Assembly: GCA_963759125.1 (NCBI GenBank)
Contig: CAVWXN010000005.1
Span: forward strand, 62,001 to 126,000
Direction of reading: 5' to 3'
DNA: 64,000 nucleotides
DNA from: JABDQA01 sp963759125
GTDB lineage: Bacteria > Desulfobacterota > Desulfobulbia > Desulfobulbales > Desulfocapsaceae
Part shown: positions 55,449 to 63,784 of the stretch, in pieces
Numbering within the stretch: position 1 is the first letter of the stretch
Layout of the letters: each line of letters opens with the position of its first letter
Made by a program: the position numbers and the translations under genes
The notes under the pieces: generated by a model
Told to the model about the DNA's origin: nothing
Database searches by the model: none
What the model saw: the letters and a program-made list of their open reading frames with translations, nothing else

Positions 55449-55953
55449 GAGTGATAAGCGTACAGGATTCGAACAGGATCTTGATCACTTGCGTAAAGTG
55501 CTGTTGTTTCAGGGATTGGATTATGAATGTCTGAAGTTGCTTGTGTTGCTCTGCAAGCAGATCAACCTGATCGAAGGTGATCAATTGATGGTTCAGGGCG
55601 AAGATGACGGTTGCGCCTATTATCTTGTAAGCGGAAGTCTGCAGGTTTTTCACCGACAAGATGAAGTCGACTACCCGCTGAAGACCCTCGAACCTGGACA
55701 GTTCATCGGCGGGCTGGCTCTTCTGGGTAAAACCATTCGCCTGTTCACCGTTCAGGCAAACGAAAAATCAACTCTTCTGAGGTTGCACAGAGACAACTTT
55801 CAGAAGGTCATGGAGCAGTTCGCCGGCAACATGACTAGAATCGCCGCCAATCTGGCCTCCGAACTTACCGACTGGGAAAAAGATATTTTGAATCTAACCG
55901 AGCGGAAAGAGCTGGAAGGCGGAAACCAGGTTTTGGGCATTTCTCTGCTGTGA
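55420..55953 (+). CDS. cyclic-nucleotide-binding-fold protein
   Basis: Single cNMP-fold protein of 177 residues. The beta-roll is recognisable (INLIEGDQLMVQGEDDGCAYYLVSGSLQVF), but the phosphate cassette reads FIGGLALLGKTIRLFTVQA. The arginine and FGE of cAMP-binding sites are not clearly kept, so cAMP binding is doubtful. There is no DNA-binding domain. The start lies inside the ABC gene end (29-base overlap), so the two are coupled. A regulatory role on the exporter is likely. Confidence 0.8.
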   Translation: MNSSTERNVESDKRTGFEQDLDHLRKVLLFQGLDYECLKLLVLLCKQINLIEGDQLMVQGEDDGCAYYLVSGSLQVFHRQDEVDYPLKTLEPGQFIGGLALLGKTIRLFTVQANEKSTLLRLHRDNFQKVMEQFAGNMTRIAANLASELTDWEKDILNLTERKELEGGNQVLGISLL

Positions 55954-55990
55954 GGCAACCGGCATGGGCATAGTAACCAGGGAGGCAACA

Positions 55991-56593
55991 ATGCAACGCC
56001 TAGTGACACTTGTTTTTATAGCGACCCTGACTTTTCTTATTGAGCCGCTTCCCTTGCAGGCGGCATCCCCACCAAAAGCTCCCACGAGTGCAGGCGGGTT
56101 TTCCCTGAACACTCCGATCGAGAATTACCCAGTCGAAAGCCATGACAACTATCTCAACGAAGTGATAGTCACTGATTACAAAGGTTTTCGCAAAGGTTTT
56201 ATCACCTATGGGACCTGCCGCAATCCAGGAAAGATCCTGAGGATTAAACTGAAGTATAACGACCGATCTTTCAAGTTTTTCCAGGAATTGCTGGAACGCT
56301 ATAAGCATAAGTTCGGAGCGAAACCCAAGTTTTCCGGGGATCAGTTCGGCAATGTCAAGAGCTGGAAGTGGTCTTTCACCGATGAAAACGAGCAGCGGGT
56401 AACCCTAGTGCTGCAGCACAACCTTAAAGATACCGACGAGTCCGTCGGCAATATGGTCAAATTGAGTTTGCCTGATCTGATGGATGAGGAACGTCTCTGT
56501 TTCAACGAGCGCCATCACTCCAAAAGCACCACCAACACAAGCCAGTCAAAAAGTGATGCAAAACCTGACTGGCAGGTGCTTATACCGAATTAG
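55991..56593 (+). CDS. secreted protein of unknown function
   Basis: Predicted periplasmic protein of 200 residues that I do not recognise. A signal peptide (RLVTLVFIATLTFLIEPLPLQA) is followed by a short proline/serine linker. A compact domain of about 130 residues comes next, with KGFRKGFITYGTCRNPGKILRIKLKY and KSWKWSFTDENEQRVTLVLQ. The end is a polar, serine-rich tail. The ATG at 55991 has an AGGGAGG site. Its stop overlaps the end of the convergent metallo-beta-lactamase/cNMP gene by 14 bases. It may be cargo or a partner of the exporter. Confidence 0.65.
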   Translation: MQRLVTLVFIATLTFLIEPLPLQAASPPKAPTSAGGFSLNTPIENYPVESHDNYLNEVIVTDYKGFRKGFITYGTCRNPGKILRIKLKYNDRSFKFFQELLERYKHKFGAKPKFSGDQFGNVKSWKWSFTDENEQRVTLVLQHNLKDTDESVGNMVKLSLPDLMDEERLCFNERHHSKSTTNTSQSKSDAKPDWQVLIPN

Positions 56594-58781
56594 GACGCAC
56601 CGCCCGGTTTCTTTTCTGGTACATTTCCAAAAGCTTCCAGCGAATGACCGGTATGTCCTGTATATGTTCATGATGCAGACGATAGCCGCTGACCGGAGTC
56701 TGGATGATCAGTTCGCTCCCATAGTCATCACCGAATACGGCGCGATCCTCGTTGAAGAAATCTCCTGTTTCAAGCTGCTCGATAATTCGTCCGTCCAAAA
56801 CCCGTGCCAGGGCGCCCCGTTCGATAAGGTATATAAATCTCTGGTCGACCTGTTCTAAAGGCTGGCCAGTATTTTCGAGCTGGAAAGGAATGAGGTGTTC
56901 AGAAATACTGGTCTGAACCCTGGGTGATAATGCTTCACCAAAAAGCCAGGTGTGCAGCAGGAATTCTTTTCTACTGAATAACTGGTTAAGTGATCTAAGC
57001 AGATGATGCTCCTCAACAAAGCGATAAAAGGCTGAAGCGGGAATCTTCAGGGCATGGACAAAGCTGATCGTACGATAGGTGGCATTTGAGAGGCTATTTT
57101 CATCACTATAGTTCTCCCCTATCAGCGCTCCTGACGAGAAGGTATTATAGACACCGGTTCTGACATTTATCATCTCGATAATACCGGTAAGGAGCAGATA
57201 CAGATAGGTGGTGGGCATGTCCCGCTTGAGGATGATGGTACCCGGGTTGATATCGATGATCTGATTGTTCAGCAACTGTTTGAGATCATGTTCTTCAACC
57301 CCGGCCAGATAATCTGACAGGTAGAGATAGGCTTTCTCGTTCAGTGGATTGGCATGGCTTTTTACGAGCACATCAACCATCCCGAACGGTGCGCTTGAGC
57401 CGATCTCTTTTTGGTAATCGTTCAACGGTACAGAGGTATGGGCCAGAATGATCCTTCCGGAAGCATCGTTTTCAAAGTCGGATGCACGGCCATGCACCAA
57501 ATCGGTACCAATATCTATTTTTTTCAAATCGGCCGGTTCCAGGTAGCCGTCTATGACCTTTTGCAGATAGCTTCCGGGGATAGTGGCCGAACTGGCTTCT
57601 TTTGCACGCAGGCTTTCGCAACCGATAATGTCAGTCAAGTGCGCATAAGTGTAATATCTCCCTCCCCAGAGAGTCCGGAAGGTCAGTGTCGTCGTCTCAA
57701 CCGGATGGGGAGATAATAATGGTTTCACCTCGAGACCGTCGATATCGTTCCACTCTCCTTCCCGCAAATCATGCACCTCGAAGAACTCAAAGAAATCCTT
57801 TTCGGGTAATGACAAAAGTGCTGATATCTTCTTAAATACCGAGGCTCTCACGAAGGGTGTGGCAAAATACTTTATCCGATGATCGCTGAGCACCAGCGTC
57901 GGCAGACCGGCAAAGTGATCATCGTGACAATGGGTGTGAAAGATGCCCTCTATCTCATTTATACCGATCCCCAGAGCAATCAGGCAGTAGGCGATGTTGG
58001 GCCCGGCATCCACCAGATAGATTTTCCCCTGATAGACTATGATGCTGGCCATGCAAGGGCGGTTGATGTCCCAGCCATCCCCCTGACCCGAGTGAACCAC
58101 ACCAAAATATTCCCGTTTGATATCGTGGAAGCCAAGCGGGTAAGGAGCAGGGTAGCGCTGGGCAACGGGGATATTCAGATTTACCGAGGCGGATTCTCCC
58201 TTATAGGAAATGGTAAACTGATTGATGTCGTCACGTCTGATAAAGACGCCCTGGCGAATCTCCACCTCCTGGTTGGTGAGCACAATCGAATCGATCAGAT
58301 AGTCGGTTTGTTTGATCTTTCCGTAGGCAAACTCCATCTTCAGATTCCAAACCAATTTTGCCTCTTCTTGACTCAACCCTGTCTCCAGCAGCTCATCCAT
58401 AGAAATCAACCCGTAATTTCCACGGTGGATATATTCGAGTTGGGCTTTTATCTGCCCTGAATTGCCTATTAACAGTGGTTTTCTTCCAGTATTGTTGGGA
58501 TGGTCCGGCAGACCCATTCCCTGTCGATAGAGCATTTGCAGAACCGGAAACTCCGCCAGATTGGAGAAATGTCCTCCCTGCAGCATAAGATCTGAGAGCA
58601 GGATCGTATTGGGCCCTGTCTCCCAGGCGACGCCATTCTTGTCCACAGGCGTTATTAAGCCGCGGCGGATCAGATGCTTCACCGAGTCTTCGACACAGCC
58701 GCACTGCAGGTAGAGATCTGCTTCGGGTATGGCGACCCAGTAGAGGCCGGGAGCGACCAGAGTTCTGGTAATTCGTTTCAT
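56580..58781 (-). CDS. metallo-beta-lactamase-fold protein with two cNMP-like domains
   Basis: Multidomain protein of 733 residues. The N-terminal 220 residues are not recognised. A metallo-beta-lactamase domain (about 235-480) has the metal motif HTHCHDDHFAGL, PHPVETTTL, an aspartate in HLTDIIG and LVHGRASDF; its zinc ligands look complete. Two cNMP-like beta-rolls follow (about 490-610 and 625-720). In the first, FSSGALIGENYSDENSLSNATYRTISFV is a plausible phosphate cassette. It may be a hydrolase of a nucleotide or phosphodiester controlled by a bound ligand. It is leftward, 17 bases after the SpoIIE gene. Confidence 0.75.
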   Translation of the reverse strand: MKRITRTLVAPGLYWVAIPEADLYLQCGCVEDSVKHLIRRGLITPVDKNGVAWETGPNTILLSDLMLQGGHFSNLAEFPVLQMLYRQGMGLPDHPNNTGRKPLLIGNSGQIKAQLEYIHRGNYGLISMDELLETGLSQEEAKLVWNLKMEFAYGKIKQTDYLIDSIVLTNQEVEIRQGVFIRRDDINQFTISYKGESASVNLNIPVAQRYPAPYPLGFHDIKREYFGVVHSGQGDGWDINRPCMASIIVYQGKIYLVDAGPNIAYCLIALGIGINEIEGIFHTHCHDDHFAGLPTLVLSDHRIKYFATPFVRASVFKKISALLSLPEKDFFEFFEVHDLREGEWNDIDGLEVKPLLSPHPVETTTLTFRTLWGGRYYTYAHLTDIIGCESLRAKEASSATIPGSYLQKVIDGYLEPADLKKIDIGTDLVHGRASDFENDASGRIILAHTSVPLNDYQKEIGSSAPFGMVDVLVKSHANPLNEKAYLYLSDYLAGVEEHDLKQLLNNQIIDINPGTIILKRDMPTTYLYLLLTGIIEMINVRTGVYNTFSSGALIGENYSDENSLSNATYRTISFVHALKIPASAFYRFVEEHHLLRSLNQLFSRKEFLLHTWLFGEALSPRVQTSISEHLIPFQLENTGQPLEQVDQRFIYLIERGALARVLDGRIIEQLETGDFFNEDRAVFGDDYGSELIIQTPVSGYRLHHEHIQDIPVIRWKLLEMYQKRNRAVRPNSV

Positions 58782-58798
58782 CTGAAATATGCCCTTTT

Positions 58799-60157
58799 TT
58801 AGCCCGTTCTCTCGAAACCGACGCAGGTTATGTCATCGTATTGATCAGCATCGGAAATGTGGGTGGAGATTGCCTTTTTGAGATCCCCAAACCGTTTTTG
58901 AAGCGACTTTGACCCAGCCAGAACATCCAGGAGTCGTGCTTCACCAAAGGCGGTACCGTCCATTGATCTGGCATCGGTTACCCCATCGGTGTAAGCAACC
59001 ACCGAGTCGCCCCGGTCCATGGCCAGGCGGGAAGATTTAAACTCCAGATCAGCGAACATGCCGATTGCGACACTGCCAGGAGTGAGCCTTTCGATCTTAC
59101 CCGATCTACGAATCAGCACTGGTGAGTCATGTCCGCAGTTGATGTACCACAACTCGCTACTGTCCCGTTCCAGCACCGCAGAGAAAACGGTGGCGAACAT
59201 ACTTGCCCGGGCATGGTTGGTGGCGATATAGTTGTTGGTTTTGTCGACAGCCGATACCAGTATCTGTCCAGGATCGACATCTGCGTTCTCTGTCTGCTCA
59301 AACCCCTGGATCAGATTGGCTCGCAGCAGGCTGCGAAAAAGCACCATGAACAAGGCCGCCCCGACCCCCTTGTCGCAGACATCTGCAAGCACCAGTCCTA
59401 ATTTCTTGCCATCTTCCAGTTCAAACACATCGTAAAAATCGCCGGCCACCTGGCGGGCGGATTGAAAATATGCAGCCAGTTCCCAACCATTGATTTCAGG
59501 AATTGATTCAGGGAAAAACGAGGTCTGAATCTGTCTGCCGATCTCGAGCTCCCTTTCTGCGACGTCTCTGGCCTGCTTCACGGACTGATGCAATCGGGCA
59601 TTGTCGATGACGCTCGCCACCTGACCGGCAATGGTCTGGCTCAGCCTGACGTCGTCCTGGGAGAACACCTCCTGTGAGTTGGAAGGTATACCAATTGTGC
59701 CGATCACCTCCCCACGGGCCATTAGAGGCACCACCATAAGGCAGGAGGTGCCGCGCTGTCTCAGCACCTCATGCATTGACCTGGTGATGGGGTTCGTCTG
59801 GGCATCGGGAACCACGATCGGCTCACCAGTTTTAATCACGAACAGGCTGGCGTCGTTACCCTCAAGGCCGAATTCGAGGCCGGTCACATCTGTTTCGCCG
59901 GGCTGTTCTGTGTGAAAAGCGACGACCTTGAGACCGTCTTTCTTTTCATTTAGAAGGGCGATGCCTACATTTCTGGCATTTAATACCATCAGCATCTCGC
60001 GGCAGATGGAGTGCAGAATGTCGTCTAATTCCAGACTGGAACTTATTGCCTCCGCCAGGTGATTGAGGATCGTCAGTTCTTCAGCCCTGCGCTCAAGTGT
60101 TTTCTTAACATTGAAAAGATCAACGTGATCCTCTGATTTGACCTTACTCTGATTCAT
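58799..60157 (-). CDS. GAF-domain SpoIIE/RsbU-type serine phosphatase
   Basis: PP2C-type phosphatase of 452 residues. A GAF domain (about 30-190: ILNHLAEAISSSLELDDILHSI, GTIGIPSNSQ) senses a small ligand or redox state. A short coiled linker joins it to the SpoIIE domain (about 210-450) with metal aspartates in AGDFYD, LADVCDKG, AYTDGVTDA and YDDITCVGF. All expected metal motifs are present. It should dephosphorylate the STAS antagonist encoded at 52167. It lies five bases after the TerB-like gene, in the same leftward run. Confidence 0.88.
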   Translation of the reverse strand: MNQSKVKSEDHVDLFNVKKTLERRAEELTILNHLAEAISSSLELDDILHSICREMLMVLNARNVGIALLNEKKDGLKVVAFHTEQPGETDVTGLEFGLEGNDASLFVIKTGEPIVVPDAQTNPITRSMHEVLRQRGTSCLMVVPLMARGEVIGTIGIPSNSQEVFSQDDVRLSQTIAGQVASVIDNARLHQSVKQARDVAERELEIGRQIQTSFFPESIPEINGWELAAYFQSARQVAGDFYDVFELEDGKKLGLVLADVCDKGVGAALFMVLFRSLLRANLIQGFEQTENADVDPGQILVSAVDKTNNYIATNHARASMFATVFSAVLERDSSELWYINCGHDSPVLIRRSGKIERLTPGSVAIGMFADLEFKSSRLAMDRGDSVVAYTDGVTDARSMDGTAFGEARLLDVLAGSKSLQKRFGDLKKAISTHISDADQYDDITCVGFERTG

Positions 60158-60161
60158 CTGG

Positions 60162-60614
60162 TTAGGATTTCAATTGTTCTCTGGCCCTTATTTTGGCATC
60201 GATCAGCTCTTTGTGGGTTAAACGAAGCAGGTTCGCCAGTTTGTGGGCGAAGTGATCCTCGTGCCCCTCGAGCCTCCCATCGATATGAATTACCCGCCAG
60301 ACCGATTCCATAACCCCGAGCTTTTCCTCTTTGGAGTAGTTCTGATTCATATACCGGGTGAAACTAAACAGATCAATGGAGTCTTTTCTCTTTTGATAAG
60401 CCTGCTCGATCAATTCAGCGATATCCTCTTTTGAGGCGCCAAATTTTTCAGTAAGCGTAGCGATCACATGAGCCATTTCCTCGTCCGAACATTGACCGTC
60501 CACGTGAGCCGCTTCAATCATCAGCACGCACAGCGCGATATGGGTCTCTTCCTGGCTCTGCGTAGTTGCTTCCTGAGCATCATCGCCCAGTATTTTTTTT
60601 ATTATTCCAATCAT
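60162..60614 (-). CDS. TerB-like (tellurite-resistance TerB fold) protein
   Basis: Helical protein of 150 residues with the TerB fold. It has two acidic loops that resemble its metal sites: EAAHVDGQCSDEEMAHVIATL and VIHIDGRLEGHEDHFAHKLA. Its role here is unknown; TerB-like proteins associate with membrane and stress systems. It is five bases after the DMT gene stop and just upstream of the phosphatase gene, so it may be the first or second gene of the leftward arm of the signalling cluster. Confidence 0.8.
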   Translation of the reverse strand: MIGIIKKILGDDAQEATTQSQEETHIALCVLMIEAAHVDGQCSDEEMAHVIATLTEKFGASKEDIAELIEQAYQKRKDSIDLFSFTRYMNQNYSKEEKLGVMESVWRVIHIDGRLEGHEDHFAHKLANLLRLTHKELIDAKIRAREQLKS

Positions 60615-60619
60615 TTCTA

Positions 60620-61582
60620 TTATTGCTTCCCCGGGAATATGTACTGGTAGTATTTTTTTTGTCCGAGCCCCCTCGGACTTCTGTTGACGACGATCAACCC
60701 GACCGTCACCAGAACGATTGAACCGATCAAGCCCATGGTCAGAGGTTCACCGAGCATCACCACTCCAAAGAATACACCGGAAATGGGCATAATGAAAATA
60801 AAACTATGGAGGGTGGTGGCGCCATATCGCTTTATCATCATGGTCCACCCGATCAGGCCGAAGGAAGCAGTTACAAAAGTCTGATAGGCCATGGACATGA
60901 GAATCGAACCATCTACAAAGCTGACCATTTCCGGATCCAGAAACAATGCAGTGAGCAGGAACAAGGGTGCCGAAATCGCCACTGGATAGAGGGTGATCTG
61001 GCTGGGCTGGAAGGAGCCGATAATGCGCTTGGTATAGATGGCATTCCCCCCCCAAATCAGCACTGCTGACAGGACAAAAAGATCCCCCACCAGGACGTCC
61101 CGATCCAGTTGGCCCGCATCTCCAAGCAGAAGCAGCACCCCGCAGAATCCAAGAATGAGGCCAAGTACCTTTTTCAGCGAGATAAATTCTTCTTCAATGA
61201 AATAATGGGCCAACACCAGAACCACAAAAGGCAGGATATTGGCAATGAGCGTCGCATGAGATGCGGTTGTCCTGCTGAGCCCGAGATAAAAGAGTGAGAG
61301 CTGAACATAGAAAATCAAGCCGAGGACCACCATTAGTTTAAACTGGTAAAAGCTTACCCGGACAGGTTTGCCGGTAAGCAGAGCCCAGAAAAGAATAACC
61401 ACTGCCGCAAGGCCAAAGCGGATGCCGGCCGTGGTAAATACCCCCAGGCCGGCCAGACTGATTTTGATCGCCACCGCATTGGCACCGAACAGAACGCAGA
61501 GCAAAATCGTAAAAACTGCTGCTCTCGCATCCATTTCTTCTGAGAGGGCGGGCCCAACAGCGGAACTATCATGTTCTTTCAA
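60620..61582 (-). CDS. EamA/DMT-family membrane transporter
   Basis: Ten-helix drug/metabolite transporter of 320 residues with two EamA repeats (AAVFTILLCVLFGANAVAIK at the first; DLFVLSAVLIWGGNAIYTKR at the second). The first repeat ends near LILGFCGVLLLLGD. Substrate is unknown; DMT members export amino acids and metabolites. It ends five bases before the TerB-like gene and might belong to the same leftward run as TerB, the phosphatase and the MBL/cNMP protein, or be unrelated. Confidence 0.9.
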   Translation of the reverse strand: MKEHDSSAVGPALSEEMDARAAVFTILLCVLFGANAVAIKISLAGLGVFTTAGIRFGLAAVVILFWALLTGKPVRVSFYQFKLMVVLGLIFYVQLSLFYLGLSRTTASHATLIANILPFVVLVLAHYFIEEEFISLKKVLGLILGFCGVLLLLGDAGQLDRDVLVGDLFVLSAVLIWGGNAIYTKRIIGSFQPSQITLYPVAISAPLFLLTALFLDPEMVSFVDGSILMSMAYQTFVTASFGLIGWTMMIKRYGATTLHSFIFIMPISGVFFGVVMLGEPLTMGLIGSIVLVTVGLIVVNRSPRGLGQKKYYQYIFPGKQ

Positions 61583-61642
61583 CTAAGTGTGACCCGCAGA
61601 GGGCCCCTCGCTATCTGCAGTGGTGCAGGAAATGCTTTATTT

Positions 61643-61791
61643 CTAGAGCCATTTGCAAAACGATCTTTTCGCCCAAACTCTGCGTTATGCTCGAAATTTT
61701 ATCCTCGGAATATCAATCATATGCCTGTGGTAAAATTTCTCGCATGCCTTGATTTTGAACGAAAATCTTAGTTTTGCAAAAGGCTCTCTAG
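61643..61791. repeat. dispersed palindromic repeat, family 1, copy B (full)
   Basis: A 149-base element with inverted ends CTAGAGCCATTTGCAAAAC and GTTTTGCAAAAGGCTCTCTAG (two-base indel). The interior is an imperfect palindrome whose reverse complement aligns with 13990-14132 nearly end to end. It has the central words TCGAAATTTTATCCTCGGAA and TCATATGCCTGTGGTAAAAT. It fills the gap between the UPF0173 and EamA genes (minus strand both). Confidence 0.8.
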
Positions 61792-61808
61792 TCTGGTACT
61801 CCTAGATC

Positions 61809-62486
61809 TCAGAGCACTATCTCATCTCCGAATCCCATCACCACCGCCTGCTTGCCTATGGCTTCGACGCCTTTCTTGAACTCCTGGGGATCCGCCTCAA
61901 TCACCGGAAAGGTGTTGTAGTGCATGGGGATGGCAAGGCCCGGGTTGGCAAGTTCAACCGCTTTGACCGCATCGACGATGCCCATGGTGAAGTTATCGCC
62001 GATGGGCACCAGCATGTAATCGAGCGGCGTCATTTCCCCGATCAGTTTCATATCGTAGAAGAGCCCGGTGTCGCCGGTATGATAGAGTGTTTTACCATCA
62101 ATACTGAGTACCACCCCGGCCGGTTCACCACCATAGGTACCCTCCGGTGTCATTGAACCATGGTGGGCGATGGTGAACTTGAGGCTGCCAAAATCGAAGG
62201 CATAGGAACCACCGATGTGCATGTTGTGGGCCCTGAACCCTTTTTCACTGCAGTAGTTGGCGAGTTCGTTGACACAGATAAACAAGGGGTCGGTTCGGGC
62301 CGCTATTTTGAACCCATCGCCAAGATGGTCGCCGTGGGCATGGGTCAGCACTATGAAGTCGGCACCCACCTGGTCGGAGGTCACCGGCGATGTCGGATTG
62401 TCATCCAGGAATGGATCAATCAGCAGAACCAGGCCTGAATCAGTGGTAATCTGGAACGATGAATGGGAAAAATATTTCAGTTTCAT
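61809..62486 (-). CDS. UPF0173 metal-dependent hydrolase
   Basis: Metallo-beta-lactamase-fold hydrolase of 225 residues, the UPF0173 layout. It begins MKLKYFSHSSFQI and carries the zinc motif LTHAHGDHLGDG, HHGSMTPEGTYGGEPAG, and LYHTGDTGLFYDM. The ATG at 62486 is preferred over 62498 because GGAGGT lies five bases upstream. The family substrate is not established. It stands alone, with a family 1 repeat downstream. Confidence 0.9.
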   Translation of the reverse strand: MKLKYFSHSSFQITTDSGLVLLIDPFLDDNPTSPVTSDQVGADFIVLTHAHGDHLGDGFKIAARTDPLFICVNELANYCSEKGFRAHNMHIGGSYAFDFGSLKFTIAHHGSMTPEGTYGGEPAGVVLSIDGKTLYHTGDTGLFYDMKLIGEMTPLDYMLVPIGDNFTMGIVDAVKAVELANPGLAIPMHYNTFPVIEADPQEFKKGVEAIGKQAVVMGFGDEIVL

Positions 62487-62711
62487 GATAACCTCCATAG
62501 ATTAGTTGAACTCACCCGACAAAAGAGCACTCATAAATCGCTTGGCGAATAAGAGCACTGTACCCTTAGATCTGTTAGTGAATTGTTGCAGTACGTCCCA
62601 ACCGGTAAAGGCCGACTCCGATTCCCTTCACCTCCGAACCTGCCCCTTTCCAATTAATCTGTTATTGTACCTTTTGTCAGCAATAAAAGAATCCCCTTCC
62701 AGCGAGCAGCA

Positions 62712-63284
62712 ATGATGGATAGATATCGGAATTTTGCAGAGCTGAACAGGCACGAAAATGGGTTCAGGGTGCAGGTCCGGGACCGAGCCAGCGAGGTGAC
62801 TATTCTCGCCCCGCATGGCGGGAGGATTGAGCCAAACACCTCTGAAGTAGCCGCCCTTATCGCCGGTGATCACTATAACCTTTTTTGTTTCAACGGTTTG
62901 AAAGAAAACGGCAACCGCGACCTGCACATAACCAGCCATCGATTCGATCATCCCCAAGCCCTGAGTCTGGTCAGCACCTCATCCTATGTGGTCGCCGTAC
63001 ACGGCTGCACAGTCAACAAACCGATCGTCTATCTCGGAGGCCTCGATGATGAGTTGATCAGGCAGATCAGCTCTGAACTGGAAAATCTCCAGCTAAATTG
63101 TGAATGGGGCAACGACCGCTTTAAAGGAACGCATCGCAGCAACATCTGTAACCGCGGCAGATTAAAACGGGGCGTACAACTCGAACTATCACGAGGAGTG
63201 CGTGACAGTGGCTCAGCTCACATCAAAATTGGTCTGGCGGTGCGGTCAGCAATCTCGGCACTCAAAAAAAACCGGGAGAGGTAA
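62712..63284 (+). CDS. poly-gamma-glutamate hydrolase-like protein
   Basis: Protein of 190 residues related to PghP/YmaC-type poly-gamma-glutamate hydrolases (formerly called phage replication-like, DUF867). Metal-site motifs are ILAPHGGRIEPNTSE, AVHGC and GVQLELSRGVR. These contribute the usual His/Glu ligands for a zinc carboxypeptidase-like fold. No signal peptide is seen, so it would act in the cytoplasm, possibly on glutamyl peptides or other amides. A terminator-like hairpin overlaps its stop codon. Confidence 0.83.
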   Translation: MMDRYRNFAELNRHENGFRVQVRDRASEVTILAPHGGRIEPNTSEVAALIAGDHYNLFCFNGLKENGNRDLHITSHRFDHPQALSLVSTSSYVVAVHGCTVNKPIVYLGGLDDELIRQISSELENLQLNCEWGNDRFKGTHRSNICNRGRLKRGVQLELSRGVRDSGSAHIKIGLAVRSAISALKKNRER

Positions 63285-63300
63285 GGGAGTTACCTCTCCC
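63274..63300 (+). terminator. hairpin overlapping the stop of the poly-gamma-glutamate hydrolase gene
   Basis: A perfect 11-base stem, GGGAGAGGTAA (63274-63284) with TTACCTCTCCC (63290-63300), five-base loop. The stop codon TAA is part of the stem. No T-run follows, so it may be an mRNA-stabilising 3' hairpin or a weak terminator. Confidence 0.55.
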
Positions 63301-63486
63301 GTAAATGCTAGAAAAATACGGTTGATATGGCAGTCTTTCGCTTTCTAGCAAAATCAAACTTTTAAGGAGGGGGAAAACAATCTAGACCAATTTATAATCT
63401 CTCTACCAGATTTTGCAATCAGCCGATATCCTACCCAAAACTAGGCATATCTACCTACAGGATATTTTTTTTATTTAATTATCAAA

Positions 63487-63757
63487 CACTTAGGGACCGA
63501 TACCGAGACACGGCATGGCTAACCAGCGGGAAGGGCATGAACCGACCAGAGCCGGAAGCACTTTGTTCGTATTGTGCAAACCGAGCAGTCTTGCCCTTTA
63601 GCCGGTTCGAGGCCAACAACGAAGACGATGCCTAACCGCACCGATTAGTCTCTCTACTCACCCGCTTAGACGAGCCTCTGATTTCATGCCATGATGCCCA
63701 GCCAGCAAGACCACGCCCCGTATGCACTTTTCGCACCCGGCATTGTAGCTTTGGGTC
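63487..63757 (-). ncRNA. structured RNA, resembles HEARO/omega RNA
   Basis: A non-coding, stop-rich stretch whose minus strand folds strongly. CATGGCATG (63685-63693) pairs with CATGCCGTG (63509-63517). TGCCCTT at 63592-63598 pairs with AAGGGCA at 63531-63537. AAGCGGG (63661-63667) with CCCGCT (63525-63530) forms a pseudoknot. CTAA/TTAG (63632-63648) and GCAC/GTGC (63558-63577) are local hairpins. From memory, words such as GCTCGTCTAAGCGGGTGAGT resemble HEARO, the omega RNA of IscB systems. No IscB gene is visible. Boundaries are approximate, and the identification needs a covariance search. Confidence 0.5.
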
Positions 63758-63761
63758 CTTG

Positions 63762-63783
63762 AAAAAAAATCGAAAAAATTTCG
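63762..63783 (-). terminator. intrinsic terminator of the dipeptide ABC ATPase gene
   Basis: Read on the minus strand, CGAAA-TTT-TTTCG forms a short A/T-rich hairpin (63771-63783), followed by a run of eight T (63762-63769). It lies directly after the stop codon at 63785, in the position of a rho-independent terminator. The stem is only five base pairs. Confidence 0.6.
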
Positions 63784-63784
63784 C

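Noticed and set aside
63541..63620. Possible tRNA (a GGTTCGAGGCC string)
   Set aside because: No acceptor stem, anticodon arm or CCA end fits around it. The string belongs to the larger folded RNA.
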